DNA of 64,000 nt from JAKAWQ01 sp963840545 (GCA_963840545.1 CAWIZE010000012.1:62001-126000); one strand, 5' to 3'; counted from the first letter of the stretch, positions 17,641 to 26,998 are shown. A program made the numbers and translations. Notes: a model not told the origin generated them from the letters alone.

Positions 17641-18282
17641 ATGCTGACGGACCTTCCGAACCTCCTCACGCTTTCGCGGATCGCCGCGGTGCCGCTGGTC
17701 GTGGCTCTCGCCGTGCTCGGGCGGCCGGGCGCGGACCTTGCCGCCTGCCTCGTCTTCAGCGCCGCCGCGATCACCGACTATTTCGACGGCAGGATCGCCC
17801 GGTATCGCGGCCAGTTCTCGGATTTCGGGCGGATGCTCGACCCGATCGCGGACAAGCTCCTGGTTGGCGCGACGCTGATGGCGCTAGCCGGCGAGAGCCG
17901 GCTCGGTCCCCTGTTCAGCCTGTTTCCCGCGATCGTGATCATGCTGCGCGAGATCCTGGTGAGCGGGCTGCGCGAATACCTGGCAGGGGTGCGCGCCGGG
18001 TTGCCGGTGACCCCGCTCGCCAAGTGGAAGACCGGCTTCCAGATGGGCGCGCTCGGCTTGCTGCTGGCGGGGGATCCGGGGGCCCGGTTGCTCGGGGTCG
18101 GGTTCCTGCACGTCACCGCGGTCGGGTGCGTGATGCTATGGATCGCGGCAGGGCTGACGCTGGTCACCGGCTGGGGTTATGTTGCGGCCGGATTGAGCCA
18201 CGTGATGCCGCCGGCGGCGGGGGTGCCGATGACCTCCGTGCCGCAGGGCGGTCGCGGCGGTGGCCGAACGAAGGAGCCCTGA
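17641..18282 (+). CDS. pgsA: CDP-diacylglycerol--glycerol-3-phosphate 3-phosphatidyltransferase
   Basis: Makes phosphatidylglycerophosphate, the committed step to phosphatidylglycerol and cardiolipin, in the inner membrane. The 213-residue product carries the CDP-alcohol phosphotransferase motif D-G-x2-A-R-x8-G-x3-D-x3-D starting at Asp49 ('DGRIAR' through 'FGRMLDPIAD') and several membrane helices. The last 25 residues (Gly/Arg-rich) are not conserved. The stop is 2 bp from the next start, so pgsA, the lipoprotein gene, moaD and moaE look like one transcription unit. Confidence 0.93.
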   Translation: MLTDLPNLLTLSRIAAVPLVVALAVLGRPGADLAACLVFSAAAITDYFDGRIARYRGQFSDFGRMLDPIADKLLVGATLMALAGESRLGPLFSLFPAIVIMLREILVSGLREYLAGVRAGLPVTPLAKWKTGFQMGALGLLLAGDPGARLLGVGFLHVTAVGCVMLWIAAGLTLVTGWGYVAAGLSHVMPPAAGVPMTSVPQGGRGGGRTKEP

Positions 18283-18284
18283 GC

Positions 18285-18860
18285 ATGCGGCGCGTCACCG
18301 TTTTCGGTATTCTGCTGCTGCTGTCCGGCTGCAACGGGTTTGGCGGCTTCCTCGACGACACCTTCAGCCTTCACGGGGATCCCGCCCGGCCGGTCACGAC
18401 GGCCGAGAACGTGCAGCGGGCGAATGGTGGGCAGCCGATATCGACGCCGATCGAGGTGCAGGCCGGCAATGTCTGGCCAGGGCCGATTCAGCCGCTGCCC
18501 TCGCTCGCGGATATCGCCAAGACGCTGCCGGAAGCCCAGGGCGTGCCGCTCCTGCCCAACGTGCCCGCCAGCCCGGAGATGCCGCCGCGCAGCTCCGTGC
18601 CGATCTACACGGCACCGCCCTCGACAGTGGCGCCGCCGCCCGCAACGTCCCCCAATGCGCAGAACGCGCCGACCTTGCCGAGAGGGACGACGATCCACAC
18701 TTCCCGCGGCCCCGAGGTCGTGTCCGGAGGGACGGGCAACTTCCTCACCCTGACCTCACCCGACGGGCAGTACGCGGGCATCATGGTGCCGAACGGCAAC
18801 GGGACCAGCACCATCATCCGGCCGGACGGATCGGTGGAGACCGTGCCTGCGCCGCACTAG
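18285..18860 (+). CDS. Small proline-rich lipoprotein of unknown function
   Basis: 191 residues. The N-terminus is a lipoprotein signal with lipobox 'LLSGC' (acylated Cys16), so the protein should be membrane anchored. The middle is low complexity and rich in Pro, Ala and Ser (about residues 85-130), which suggests an unfolded spacer. The C-terminal 60 residues have short beta-like segments ('TTIHTSRGPEVVSGGTGNF', 'GNGTSTIIRPDGSVETVP'). I do not recognise the domain. It sits between pgsA and moaD with 2 bp on either side, so cotranscription is likely, but this says nothing about function. Confidence 0.75.
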   Translation: MRRVTVFGILLLLSGCNGFGGFLDDTFSLHGDPARPVTTAENVQRANGGQPISTPIEVQAGNVWPGPIQPLPSLADIAKTLPEAQGVPLLPNVPASPEMPPRSSVPIYTAPPSTVAPPPATSPNAQNAPTLPRGTTIHTSRGPEVVSGGTGNFLTLTSPDGQYAGIMVPNGNGTSTIIRPDGSVETVPAPH

Positions 18861-18862
18861 AG

Positions 18863-19117
18863 ATGCTGCGGCTTCTTTATTTCGCGTGGCTGAGGGAGCG
18901 GGTCGGGCGCGCCGAGGAGGAAGTGGCGCCGCCGTCCACGGTACGCACCGTGGGCGAGCTGATGGGCTGGCTTGCCGCGCGCGACGCTGGGCACGGAGCG
19001 GCCTTTGCGCGGCCGCTGCTGATCCGTGCGGCGGTGAACCAGGAATTCGTGGGGCCCGAGACCGAGCTGGCCGCGGGTGACGAGGTGGCGTTCTTCCCGC
19101 CGGTGACGGGGGGGTGA
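18863..19117 (+). CDS. moaD: Molybdopterin synthase sulfur-carrier subunit
   Basis: Small ubiquitin-like protein (84 residues) whose C-terminal glycine is thiocarboxylated to deliver sulfur to precursor Z in molybdenum-cofactor synthesis. The product begins 'MLRLLYFAWLRERVG' and ends 'FFPPVTGG', the required double glycine. The stop overlaps the moaE start. The cofactor could serve the CoxL-like molybdoenzyme encoded at 44085-46412, an inference from shared need rather than linkage. Confidence 0.93.
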   Translation: MLRLLYFAWLRERVGRAEEEVAPPSTVRTVGELMGWLAARDAGHGAAFARPLLIRAAVNQEFVGPETELAAGDEVAFFPPVTGG

Positions 19118-19572
19118 TGGCGTACGTGGCGGTGCAGGAAGCGGACTTCGACCCGGGAGGCGAGATCGAAAGGCTTGCCGCACGGGCCGGCGGCATGGGC
19201 GGGATCGGCTGCTTCATAGGCGTGGTGCGCGGCGAAGCGGGCGGGCGTCCGATCGCCGCAATGACCCTCGAGCACTACCCGGGCATGACCGAGCGGGCCC
19301 TGCGGACGATCGCCGAGGAGGCGGAGAGGCGCTGGCAGCCGTGCTGGGTGAGCGTGGTGCATCGCGTCGGACGGCTCGCGCCCGGCGAGCGAATCGTGCT
19401 CGTGCTGGCTGCCGCCTTGCACCGGGCGCCAGCATTGGCGGCGACCGGATTCCTGATCGATTGGCTCAAGACCAAGGCGCCGTTCTGGAAGAAGGAACAC
19501 TTCGCCGACGGCTCGGAGGCCTGGGTCGATGCACGCGATACGGACGCGGCGGCCGCGGCGCGCTGGGATTAG
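19117..19572 (+). CDS. moaE: Molybdopterin synthase catalytic subunit
   Basis: Large subunit of molybdopterin synthase, partner of MoaD. The 151-residue product shows family segments 'GCFIGVVRGEAGG', 'LEHYPGMTERALR', 'VSVVHRVGRLAPGE', and near the end 'LIDWLKTKAPFWKKEHF', which contains the active-site lysines. The ATG at 19117 shares a base with the moaD stop (TGATG); a GTG three bases upstream is also possible. Last gene of the uvrC-moaE run. Confidence 0.94.
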   Translation: MAYVAVQEADFDPGGEIERLAARAGGMGGIGCFIGVVRGEAGGRPIAAMTLEHYPGMTERALRTIAEEAERRWQPCWVSVVHRVGRLAPGERIVLVLAAALHRAPALAATGFLIDWLKTKAPFWKKEHFADGSEAWVDARDTDAAAAARWD

Positions 19573-19645
19573 CGAGCGCTGGGCGGTGGGGCGGCGATTT
19601 CGCTCAGGACCGGAGATTGGAACGGAACCTGACCGCTCCAGCGGA

Positions 19646-20842
19646 TCAGCGGGGCGCCCCCGAATGGCGGGCCGGCCTGGCGCCGCGCAGAACCAGGTAG
19701 CCGGCAGTGCCCGAGATCAGCGAGCCGAGCAGCACGGCGAGGCGGACATCGGGGTTGTAGCCGTCCGCCGGGAAGGCCAGCGCGCCGATGAAGAGGCTCA
19801 TCGTGAAGCCGATCCCGGTCAGCAAAGCCACGCCGTGCATCTGTCGCCAGCTTGCCCCTTCGGGTAGCGCGCCGAAGCCGAGGCGCACGACCGCCCAGAC
19901 CACGGCGAGGACACCACACTGCTTGCCGACGAGGAGGCCGAGCCCGATGCCAAGCTGCACCGGGTTGGCGAGAGCCTTGAGGCTGACATCGGCGAGGTCG
20001 ACGCCCGCGTTGGCGAAGGCGAAGGCCGGCAGCACGCCGAAGGTGACCCACGGCTGGAGCTGATGTTCAAGGCGCTGGAGGGGGGATTCGTCGGCCGCCC
20101 GCAACGGGATCGCGAGCCCGACGACGACCCCGGCAAGGGTCGCGTGGATGCCCGATTTGAGCACGCTTACCCAGAGCCAGGTCCCGAGGACCATGTAGGG
20201 TGCGAGGCGGGACACGCCGGCGAGGTTGAAGGCGATGAGTGCGGCGACGCCGATGCCGGCGAGGGCCAGCGCGACTGCGGAAAGATGCCCCGAATAGAAC
20301 GCAGCGATGATGATGATCGCACCGAGATCGTCGATGATCGCGAGCGCCAGTAGGAACGTCTTGAGCGAAGCCGGCACGCGCGGCCCGAGGAGCGCAAGGA
20401 CGCCGAGGGCGAAGGCGATGTCCGTCGCGGTGGGGACCGCCCAGCCGCGTGCGGTATCGGGATTGCCGGCGGTCACGGCAAGAAACGTCAGTGCCGGACC
20501 GGCCATTCCGCCGACGGCGGCCAGAGCCGGCAGCATTGCGTTCGACACCTTCGACAATTCACCTTGGAGTACCTCGCGTTTGAGCTCGAGGCCAACCAGC
20601 ATGAAGAAGACGGCCATCAGCCCATCATTGACCCAGTGGACGAGCGGTTTGGCGATGACGAGGTGGCCGAGCTGGATGGCGACGGGAAGATCGAGGAGCC
20701 GGGCGTAGAGGGGCCCGAGCGGAGAGTTCGCAAGGACAAGGGCAAGAGCTCCGGCGACGCAGATGATTATCCCACCGGCGGCTTCGAGCTTGAGGAAGCG
20801 CTGTAGTCTCGTCGGCAGCAAGCCACCTCTCCTCGGGCGCAC
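19646..20842 (-). CDS. nhaA: Na+/H+ antiporter NhaA
   Basis: pH-regulated sodium/proton antiporter of the inner membrane, 398 residues and about twelve helices. The ion-binding aspartate pair is visible in 'LALAIIDDLGAIIIIAAFYSG', the assembly motif in 'TATDIAFALGVLALLG', and the N-terminal helix in 'GGIIICVAGALALVLANSPL'. The GTG at 20842 is the longest start. A TTG at 20821 with GGAGAGG upstream is a plausible alternative and would remove seven residues. It is a single gene, convergent with moaE. Confidence 0.93.
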   Translation of the reverse strand: MRPRRGGLLPTRLQRFLKLEAAGGIIICVAGALALVLANSPLGPLYARLLDLPVAIQLGHLVIAKPLVHWVNDGLMAVFFMLVGLELKREVLQGELSKVSNAMLPALAAVGGMAGPALTFLAVTAGNPDTARGWAVPTATDIAFALGVLALLGPRVPASLKTFLLALAIIDDLGAIIIIAAFYSGHLSAVALALAGIGVAALIAFNLAGVSRLAPYMVLGTWLWVSVLKSGIHATLAGVVVGLAIPLRAADESPLQRLEHQLQPWVTFGVLPAFAFANAGVDLADVSLKALANPVQLGIGLGLLVGKQCGVLAVVWAVVRLGFGALPEGASWRQMHGVALLTGIGFTMSLFIGALAFPADGYNPDVRLAVLLGSLISGTAGYLVLRGARPARHSGAPR

Positions 20843-20984
20843 GTTGCAGGCATAGCGCGTAGGCGCGGAGATGCGCCCCCGACCAGCCTCCGCGCCGGGC
20901 GATTATAGGCGGTCGCAGGGTCGCGGCCTACCAACCGCGCTCAACTTGGCGTACCCTTCCGTCCGCTGAACGAAGGGAGGAACC

Positions 20985-21953
20985 ATGTTGGACGAAGAGG
21001 CCGGCCTGCCGCTGGGCAATCTGCCTGGAACGCGCTACCCGGATGCTCGGATCGAGGTTCTGGACAAGAGATTTCCTCGCCAGGGAAACGCCGCGATCGA
21101 ACGCATCGCGACCGGGTTCCGCTGGGCCGAGGGCCCGGTCTATTTTCGCGACAGCGGCTATCTCCTGTGGAGCGACATCCCGAACAACCGGATCATGCGC
21201 TGGCTTGACGAGGACGGGCACGTAAGCATCTTTCGCGCGCCGTCGAACCACGCGAACGGCAATACACGCGACCGCGAAGGGCGACTCGTGACCTGCGAGC
21301 ACGATCTGCGGCGCGTCACCCGCACGGAGCCCGACGGGCGGGTCACGGTCCTGGCCGAGCGCTTCCAGGGCAAGAGGCTGAACGCGCCGAATGACGTGGT
21401 CGTGGCCGCCGACGGCACGATCTGGTTTACCGACCCCGGCTATGGGATCGATGGCGAGTATGAAGGCCACAAGGACACCTTCGAGCTTCCGGGCAACGTC
21501 TATCGCTGCGATCCGGCGTCAGGAGCGCTTGCGGTGGTGGCCGACGATTTCGTGCGACCCAACGGGATTGCGTTCTCGCCGGACGGCAAGCTGCTCTATG
21601 TTGTCGATACTGGCATCACGCATGGCGGGCCATCGCATATCCGCCGCTTCGCCGTGGACGCGGGGCGGCTTTCCGGCGGCCGCGTCTTTGCCGACAATTT
21701 CGCCCCAGGCATGAGCGATGGGGTCCGGGTCGATATCGAGGGCAATGTCTGGTGCAGCATGGGTTGGGGCGATCCGGCCGAGGATGGCGTGCGCTGCTAC
21801 GCGCCGGCGGGCGAACTGATCGGCAAGGTGCACCTTCCGGAGGTATGCGCCAATCTCTGCTTTGGGGGGAAGAAACGAAATCGGCTCTTCATGGCCGCAA
21901 GCACCTCGCTCTATTCACTCTATGTGAACGTGCAGGGCGCGCAGACCCCGTGA
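20985..21953 (+). CDS. SMP-30/gluconolactonase family protein
   Basis: Six-bladed beta-propeller hydrolase family (gluconolactonase, lactonase drp35), 322 residues. Typical segments are 'GFRWAEGPVYF' (start of blade 1, metal-ligand Glu), 'LNAPNDVVVAADGTIWFTDP' (metal-ligand Asn, Asp), 'RPNGIAFSPDGKLLYVVDTG' and 'MSDGVRVDIEGNVWCS'. No signal peptide is seen, so it is probably cytoplasmic. A strong site (GGGAGGA) precedes the ATG. The physiological lactone is unknown and no sugar-acid pathway genes adjoin it. Confidence 0.88.
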   Translation: MLDEEAGLPLGNLPGTRYPDARIEVLDKRFPRQGNAAIERIATGFRWAEGPVYFRDSGYLLWSDIPNNRIMRWLDEDGHVSIFRAPSNHANGNTRDREGRLVTCEHDLRRVTRTEPDGRVTVLAERFQGKRLNAPNDVVVAADGTIWFTDPGYGIDGEYEGHKDTFELPGNVYRCDPASGALAVVADDFVRPNGIAFSPDGKLLYVVDTGITHGGPSHIRRFAVDAGRLSGGRVFADNFAPGMSDGVRVDIEGNVWCSMGWGDPAEDGVRCYAPAGELIGKVHLPEVCANLCFGGKKRNRLFMAASTSLYSLYVNVQGAQTP

Positions 21954-22409
21954 GCGTGCCTTCCCGCCGGCGTCCCGGTGCCGGCCGGCTCGCCGGGCAA
22001 AGCGGGGCGTGCCTCAAGACCTCGCCGGAATGCCTCGTGAAGGCGCGGCTCAGCCGGTGTCTCGTGATTTGAGACAAGCTTTGATGCCCAAAGCCGCCGA
22101 CCGTCCCGCGCCGCACTCTATCTCGGGACTTGGTCGTGGGAGAGGCAACGGGCGAGATGAGCCCGCTCAGGCGCCGCCGCCCTTGGAAAAGCGAGCCTAT
22201 CGGCGGCCACCGACGTTACGCCCCCTGTTCCCTGCGTTGCGGCGGACGGTGGGCGCCTCGGTGGCCATCGGACAACGTCCGGTTGCGCACGAAGCCGGAG
22301 CATTGTGCCTCGCTAACCAAATGATAGATATTTACTCCCCGTAAAGCTATGACAGCACTGGTTATGGCGCCCCGCTGCCCTCGCCAGGGCGTTGGCGGCG
22401 GAGCCTGTC
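21954..22409. other. Intergenic region upstream of the GGDEF-EAL gene
   Basis: About 450 bp with no supported gene on either strand; short frames are Arg/Pro/Ala-rich shadows. The last 100 bases are lower in GC (around 22315-22345, 'AAATGATAGATATTTAC') and may hold the promoter of the downstream gene. Confidence 0.4.
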
Positions 22410-24647
22410 ATGCTGCAAGATCGGGTACCGGGGCCCATGCCGCTGATCTTCATCGTCGATGACCTTTCGACCAACCGCCGCATCTATTCACGCTTGGCGC
22501 AGTCGATCGGCGCGCATTGCAAGGTGATGTCCTTCTCTGACCCCGCGCAGGCACTCGCCGAGGCGGAAAAGAGCATGCCGGATCTTGTGATTGCCGATTT
22601 CAAAATGCCGTTGATGGACGGCGCTGAAATGACGCGGGCGCTGCGTCTTCTGCCCGATGGCGGCGAAGTCCCGGTCATCATCATCACGGTCCATGACGAC
22701 TATGATTTTCGTATACTCGCGCTCCGGTCGGGAGCCACCGACTTCCTGCTCAGCCCGGTTGACCATGTCGAATTTCTCACGCGGGCCAAGAATCTGCTCA
22801 AGCTGCGGCGCCAGCAGGTGGTCTTGCGCCGCTGGGCGCGGGCGCTCGAGCGCCGGCTGCAGTCGAGCGAGCAGGCCAAGGTACAGATGCTCCGTGACAA
22901 TCACGAGAGGTTGATCCAGGTCATCGACACCGTGCCGGCGATGATCAGCGCGTCCGATGCCGAGGGGCGGCTGATCTTCACCAATGTCTGCCTGGCACGA
23001 TTTGCGGGCTCCGATCCCGCAACGCTGGCGGGCCGGGAGTTCTGCGTCCTCTTCGGCGAGGCCCACGCTCAGCGCAACCGCGAGCTCGACGCGGAGGTGC
23101 TGGCGATCGGGGAAGCGACGCCCGAATTCGAGGAGGAGCTGGTCGACTATAATGGACGGCGGCGCTTCTTCATCACCACGAAATCGCCGTTGCGCAACGC
23201 CGACGGCAGCGTGAGCGGAGTCCTGACGACCTCGCTTGACATCACCGATCGCAAGCGCGCCGAGGAACGGCTGCATTATCTTGCCCATTACGACACGCTG
23301 ATCAACCTGCCCAACCGGACGCTTCTCAGTGAACGGCTCGATGCGGAGCTTGCGCGTGTCGAAGCCGAGGGCGGCATGCTCGCACTCCACTTCATCGATC
23401 TCGATCGGTTCAAGGCCGTTAACGATGCTTTTGGCCATCATGTTGGTGATCAATTCCTGAAGGTGGTGGCCACACGGCTGAGTGCATCGGTCAGGGCCAG
23501 TGATATCGTCGCACGTCTGGGTGGCGACGAGTTCGCGATCGTCCAGCCGAACATCACGAGCGAGGAGGACGCGATCGCGCTCGCCCGACGTGTGATCGAC
23601 GCAATGCGCCAGCCGTTCTTCTTCGAGCGGCACGAATTGAAGGCGACGGCAAGTGTCGGGATCACGATCTGTCCGCGTGATGCGACGACGGCTGATGATT
23701 TGCTGCGCAATGCCGATCTGGCAATGTATCGGGCGAAAAGCAGCGGACGGGATGCATATTGCTGCTTTGCCGATGAGATGCGCCGCCGGGCGGCAGGAAT
23801 GATGGCGCTCGAGTCCGAGCTGCACCTGGCTCTCCAGAGAGAGGAGTTCGTGCTCTATTACCAGCCGCAGGTCGAGATCGGAACGCGGCGCATTGTCGGG
23901 GTGGAGTCGTTGCTGCGCTGGAAGAGACCCGGACATGGCCTCGTCCTGCCGAGCGAATTTCTTTCGCTGGCCGAAGAGTCCGGACTGATCGTGCCGATCA
24001 ACGAGTGGGTGCTCCGCGAATCGTGCATGCAGGCGCGCGCTTGGACCGGGACCGATGGCGCCCCATTGCGCGTCGCGGTTAATCTGTCGGCCGAGCAGTT
24101 CCGCAAGCAGAACGTCAGGGACCTGATACTCTCGGTTCTGGATGAGACCGGCCTCGATCCCGCGAATCTGGAGCTGGAGCTGACGGAACGCGTGGTCATG
24201 GCAAACGTCGAGACGATGGCCCGGGAGCTGCGCCAGCTCCACGACCTCGGAGTCCGGCTGGCAATCGACGACTTTGGTACCGGTTACTCCTCGTTGACCT
24301 ATCTCAAGATGTTTCCGGTGCACCGGCTGAAGATCGACCAGAGCTTCGTTGGACCGCTGACCACGAGCCGGGCGGACGCGGCAATCGTGCGGGCAATTAT
24401 CAATCTCGCCCATAGCCTCGGCGCGCAGGCGCTGGCTGAGGGGGTGGAAACCGCGGACCAGTTGCGTCATCTCGCCGAGGAGGATTGCGACGAAGTGCAG
24501 GGCTACTACCTCTCGGTGCCCCTGCCCGCGGAAGAGATCGGGATGCTGCGGCAGGCGGGTTGGCTGACCGTTCGGCCGAACGGCGTCGCGCAGACACTTG
24601 CGCCCGCCGAGGGACGAGCCCTGGCCGCGGGATCGACGGCCCAGTGA
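22410..24647 (+). CDS. Receiver-PAS-GGDEF-EAL protein (c-di-GMP turnover)
   Basis: Response-regulator-type enzyme of 745 residues that should make and/or degrade cyclic di-GMP. In order: receiver domain (residues 10-125; phospho-acceptor Asp63 in 'IADFKMP'), coiled linker, PAS domain (about 170-285), diguanylate cyclase domain with intact GGDEF (371-375) and inhibitory RxxD site (362-365), and phosphodiesterase domain. The EAL signature reads ESL (499-501), but the Glu and the other catalytic motifs are present: 'RVAVNLSAEQ', 'ELTERVV', 'IDDFGTGYSS', 'LKIDQSF', 'AEGVET'. The ATG at 22410 has GGAG six bases upstream; a TTG at 22392 and an ATG at 22437 are alternatives. No partner kinase adjoins it. 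Confidence 0.92.
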   Translation: MLQDRVPGPMPLIFIVDDLSTNRRIYSRLAQSIGAHCKVMSFSDPAQALAEAEKSMPDLVIADFKMPLMDGAEMTRALRLLPDGGEVPVIIITVHDDYDFRILALRSGATDFLLSPVDHVEFLTRAKNLLKLRRQQVVLRRWARALERRLQSSEQAKVQMLRDNHERLIQVIDTVPAMISASDAEGRLIFTNVCLARFAGSDPATLAGREFCVLFGEAHAQRNRELDAEVLAIGEATPEFEEELVDYNGRRRFFITTKSPLRNADGSVSGVLTTSLDITDRKRAEERLHYLAHYDTLINLPNRTLLSERLDAELARVEAEGGMLALHFIDLDRFKAVNDAFGHHVGDQFLKVVATRLSASVRASDIVARLGGDEFAIVQPNITSEEDAIALARRVIDAMRQPFFFERHELKATASVGITICPRDATTADDLLRNADLAMYRAKSSGRDAYCCFADEMRRRAAGMMALESELHLALQREEFVLYYQPQVEIGTRRIVGVESLLRWKRPGHGLVLPSEFLSLAEESGLIVPINEWVLRESCMQARAWTGTDGAPLRVAVNLSAEQFRKQNVRDLILSVLDETGLDPANLELELTERVVMANVETMARELRQLHDLGVRLAIDDFGTGYSSLTYLKMFPVHRLKIDQSFVGPLTTSRADAAIVRAIINLAHSLGAQALAEGVETADQLRHLAEEDCDEVQGYYLSVPLPAEEIGMLRQAGWLTVRPNGVAQTLAPAEGRALAAGSTAQ

Positions 24648-24702
24648 GCGGCCCAGGTGGGCGGCCCGGCGAGCGCCGCGGTGGGTTACGACATCGCCGC
24701 GG

Positions 24703-25710
24703 TCAGACGAGAGTGACGCTCCGGGCACGGTTGCGCCGGGTGCGAGGCGCGGGATTGCGTTGCGTCGGGGCACGCGTCTCGGCCGCAGGGTCTGCACTGC
24801 CGCCCGTCGTCCTCGTCATCCGGATGATCTCGCCGCGGAACCGTTGCGCGAGGGCAGACGAGTTGGCCGAGCGTCGCGTCACCAGGTGAATCGGGGCCAG
24901 GAGGCCGGGACAGCCAGTCAGAGGCAGATACCCGATGCCGGCCAGGCCGAGGCGGCGCATCGAGGCCGGCACGATCGAGATCCCCATGCCCGCCGCCACC
25001 AGGCTGAGGGTCGAGGGCAGACGCGGCGCCTCCTGGCTCACGACCGGAGTAAAGCCGGCGGCACGGCAGGCAGCGATGATCGTGTCATGGAGACCCGGGC
25101 CAGCCGGGCGCCGGTAGAGAATGAACGTCTCTCCCGCCAGTGCGGCCAGCGGAAGGGAACCCGGCAGGTCCGCCACCAGCCGATGTCCGGTCGGCAGCAC
25201 GGCCAGCATCGGCTCTTCAAGCACCGGATCGACCACCAGGCCCGGCGTCCTGCCCACGGTTGAACGGACGAATGCGGCGTCGAGCCGACCGTGCAGCAAT
25301 CCCTCCAGCAATTCCATCGTGCCGGCCTCTTCCAGCAGCACGGCAACCCCCGGCAGCGATTCACGGAACGCACGCAAGGCACCCGGCACGAAGGGATGGA
25401 GTGCCGCGGAACTCGTGAAGCCGACGGCGAGGCGCCCATGCTCGCCGCGCGCCGCGCGCTGTATCGCTGCGTTCATGCCCTCGGCGCGGGCGAGAACGGC
25501 GCGCGCTTCCTCGAGCAGGGCGCGGCCGGCGTCCGTGGGCCGCACGCCGCGCGGCAAGCGGCGGAGGAGAAGGACGCCGAGTTCGGCCTCCATCTTCCGG
25601 ATCAGGCGGCTGAGCGGGGGCTGCTCCATGCCGAGCCTTTCGGCGGCACGGGTGATGTGTTCCTCCTCGGCGACGGCAATGAAGGCGCGAAGGGAACGGA
25701 GGTCGATCAT
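24703..25710 (-). CDS. LysR-family transcriptional regulator
   Basis: 335 residues. The N-terminal winged helix-turn-helix is clear: 'LRSLRAFIAVAEEEHITRAA' then 'LGMEQPPLSRLIRKMEAELG', followed by the linker helix and a type-2 periplasmic-binding-like effector domain ('GFTSSAALHPFVPGALRAFR'). The C-terminal 40 residues are an Arg/Thr-rich tail not usual in the family. The ATG at 25710 has GAGGT six bases upstream. It is divergent from the small protein at 25785 and tam, which are its likely targets under the usual LysR arrangement; this is inference. Confidence 0.9.
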   Translation of the reverse strand: MIDLRSLRAFIAVAEEEHITRAAERLGMEQPPLSRLIRKMEAELGVLLLRRLPRGVRPTDAGRALLEEARAVLARAEGMNAAIQRAARGEHGRLAVGFTSSAALHPFVPGALRAFRESLPGVAVLLEEAGTMELLEGLLHGRLDAAFVRSTVGRTPGLVVDPVLEEPMLAVLPTGHRLVADLPGSLPLAALAGETFILYRRPAGPGLHDTIIAACRAAGFTPVVSQEAPRLPSTLSLVAAGMGISIVPASMRRLGLAGIGYLPLTGCPGLLAPIHLVTRRSANSSALAQRFRGEIIRMTRTTGGSADPAAETRAPTQRNPAPRTRRNRARSVTLV

Positions 25711-25784
25711 GAGATACCTCAAAGGTATGAACTTAGCTCCAATCATGCATTGAGTGACAGCTCTCATCCGCGCATTGGGGACGC

Positions 25785-26105
25785 GTGCCCGAGCAGGCCC
25801 CATCAACCGCAAGAGGATCGAAACCGCGCGGCGTTGCCGGCACGGAGCCGGCCGTTGCCGCGCCGCTGCTGCATCTCCTCTCATGGCTCGCCGCCCGCCC
25901 GCGGACCTACGCCGAGACCATGGAGGCCTGGCGCACCTCCTGCCCGCGACTTTCCGTCTGGGAGGACGCAACGGCAGACGGGCTCGTGCGCCTCGTGCTC
26001 GCGGGCGCCCCGAACCAGGCCGGCGTGCGGGTCGTTCTTACGCCGCGGGGCAGAAAGCATCTGTCCAGGGCGGAGCGTCGCGCGCCGCCATCCGCTTCGC
26101 CCTGA
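25785..26105 (+). CDS. Small conserved protein of unknown function
   Basis: 106 residues from a GTG. The core 'LLSWLAARPRTYAETMEAWR' followed by 'TSCPRLSVWEDATADGLVRL' looks conserved and matches, from memory, a family of hypothetical proteobacterial proteins; the C-terminal 'GVRVVLTPRGRKHLSRAE' resembles the wing of a small DNA-binding protein. The first 20 residues may not be translated; no good inner start was found. It lies 28 bp before tam and diverges from the LysR gene. Confidence 0.6.
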   Translation: MPEQAPSTARGSKPRGVAGTEPAVAAPLLHLLSWLAARPRTYAETMEAWRTSCPRLSVWEDATADGLVRLVLAGAPNQAGVRVVLTPRGRKHLSRAERRAPPSASP

Positions 26106-26132
26106 CTGCCCGATCCGTTACGGAGACGAACG

Positions 26133-26903
26133 ATGGACTGGTCCGCCCGGCAATACGTGAAATTCGAGGGTGAACGGACAAGGCCGGTGCGCGACCTGCT
26201 CGTCGCGCTGCCGGAGGGCGCCGTCAGCCGCGCCGTCGATCTCGGCTGTGGCCCGGGAAACTCGACCGCGCTGCTCGCCGCTGCCTTCCCCGCAGCCGAG
26301 ATCGACGGAATCGACAGCTCTCCGGACATGATCGAGGCCGCGCGGCGCCGCCTGCCGGCGGTGCGGTTCGCGCTCGCCGGCATCGAGACATGGGAGGACG
26401 CGGGGCCCTGGGACGTGGTGCTGGCCAATGCTGTCCTGCAATGGCTGCCCGCTCACGCGAGGCTGCTTCCCGGCCTCGTCGGCCGGCTGGCGAAGGGCGG
26501 CAGTCTGGCCGTGCAGATGCCGGACAATCTCGACGAGCCGGCGCACAGATTGATGCGCGCGCTTGCCGCCGAGCCGCTCTGGGCCGGAACGCTCGCCGGC
26601 GCTGCCGCGGCGCGAACCGCCCTGCCCGGCGCCGAATGGTACTACCGGTTGCTGCGCCGGCTCTGCCGCCGGGTCGATGTCTGGCGGACGACCTATCACC
26701 ATCCGCTCGCCGGCGGTGCGGACGGGGTGGTGGAATGGCTCAAGGGCACCGGATTGCGGCCCTTTCTCAGCCCGCTCGACCCATCCCGGCGCGCCGCCTA
26801 TCTCGGCCGCTATCGGGAACTCGTGGCGGAGGCCTATCCGGCGCTCCCGGACGGGACGGTCTTGCTCCCGTTCCCGCGCCTCTTCATCGTCGCGACGCGC
26901 TGA
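26133..26903 (+). CDS. tam: Trans-aconitate 2-methyltransferase
   Basis: SAM-dependent methyltransferase that esterifies trans-aconitate, a toxic isomer formed from the TCA intermediate. The 256-residue product begins 'MDWSARQYVKFEGERTRPVR', the distinctive Tam N-terminus, then has SAM motif I 'DLGCGPGNST' (residues 36-45), 'GIDSSPDMIEAAR' and 'VLANAVLQWLPAH'. The C-terminal half ('TTYHHPLAG', 'VEWLKGTGLRPFL') also follows the family. Cytoplasmic. Confidence 0.92.
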   Translation: MDWSARQYVKFEGERTRPVRDLLVALPEGAVSRAVDLGCGPGNSTALLAAAFPAAEIDGIDSSPDMIEAARRRLPAVRFALAGIETWEDAGPWDVVLANAVLQWLPAHARLLPGLVGRLAKGGSLAVQMPDNLDEPAHRLMRALAAEPLWAGTLAGAAAARTALPGAEWYYRLLRRLCRRVDVWRTTYHHPLAGGADGVVEWLKGTGLRPFLSPLDPSRRAAYLGRYRELVAEAYPALPDGTVLLPFPRLFIVATR

Positions 26904-26998
26904 GGACCATCCGCGGCCGAGCTTCCGCTCGCGAATTGTAGGCCGGGCGCGCGAGCCGGCGTCCCGGGCGCGTGATCCTTCGTGATGCCCGCCCATCC

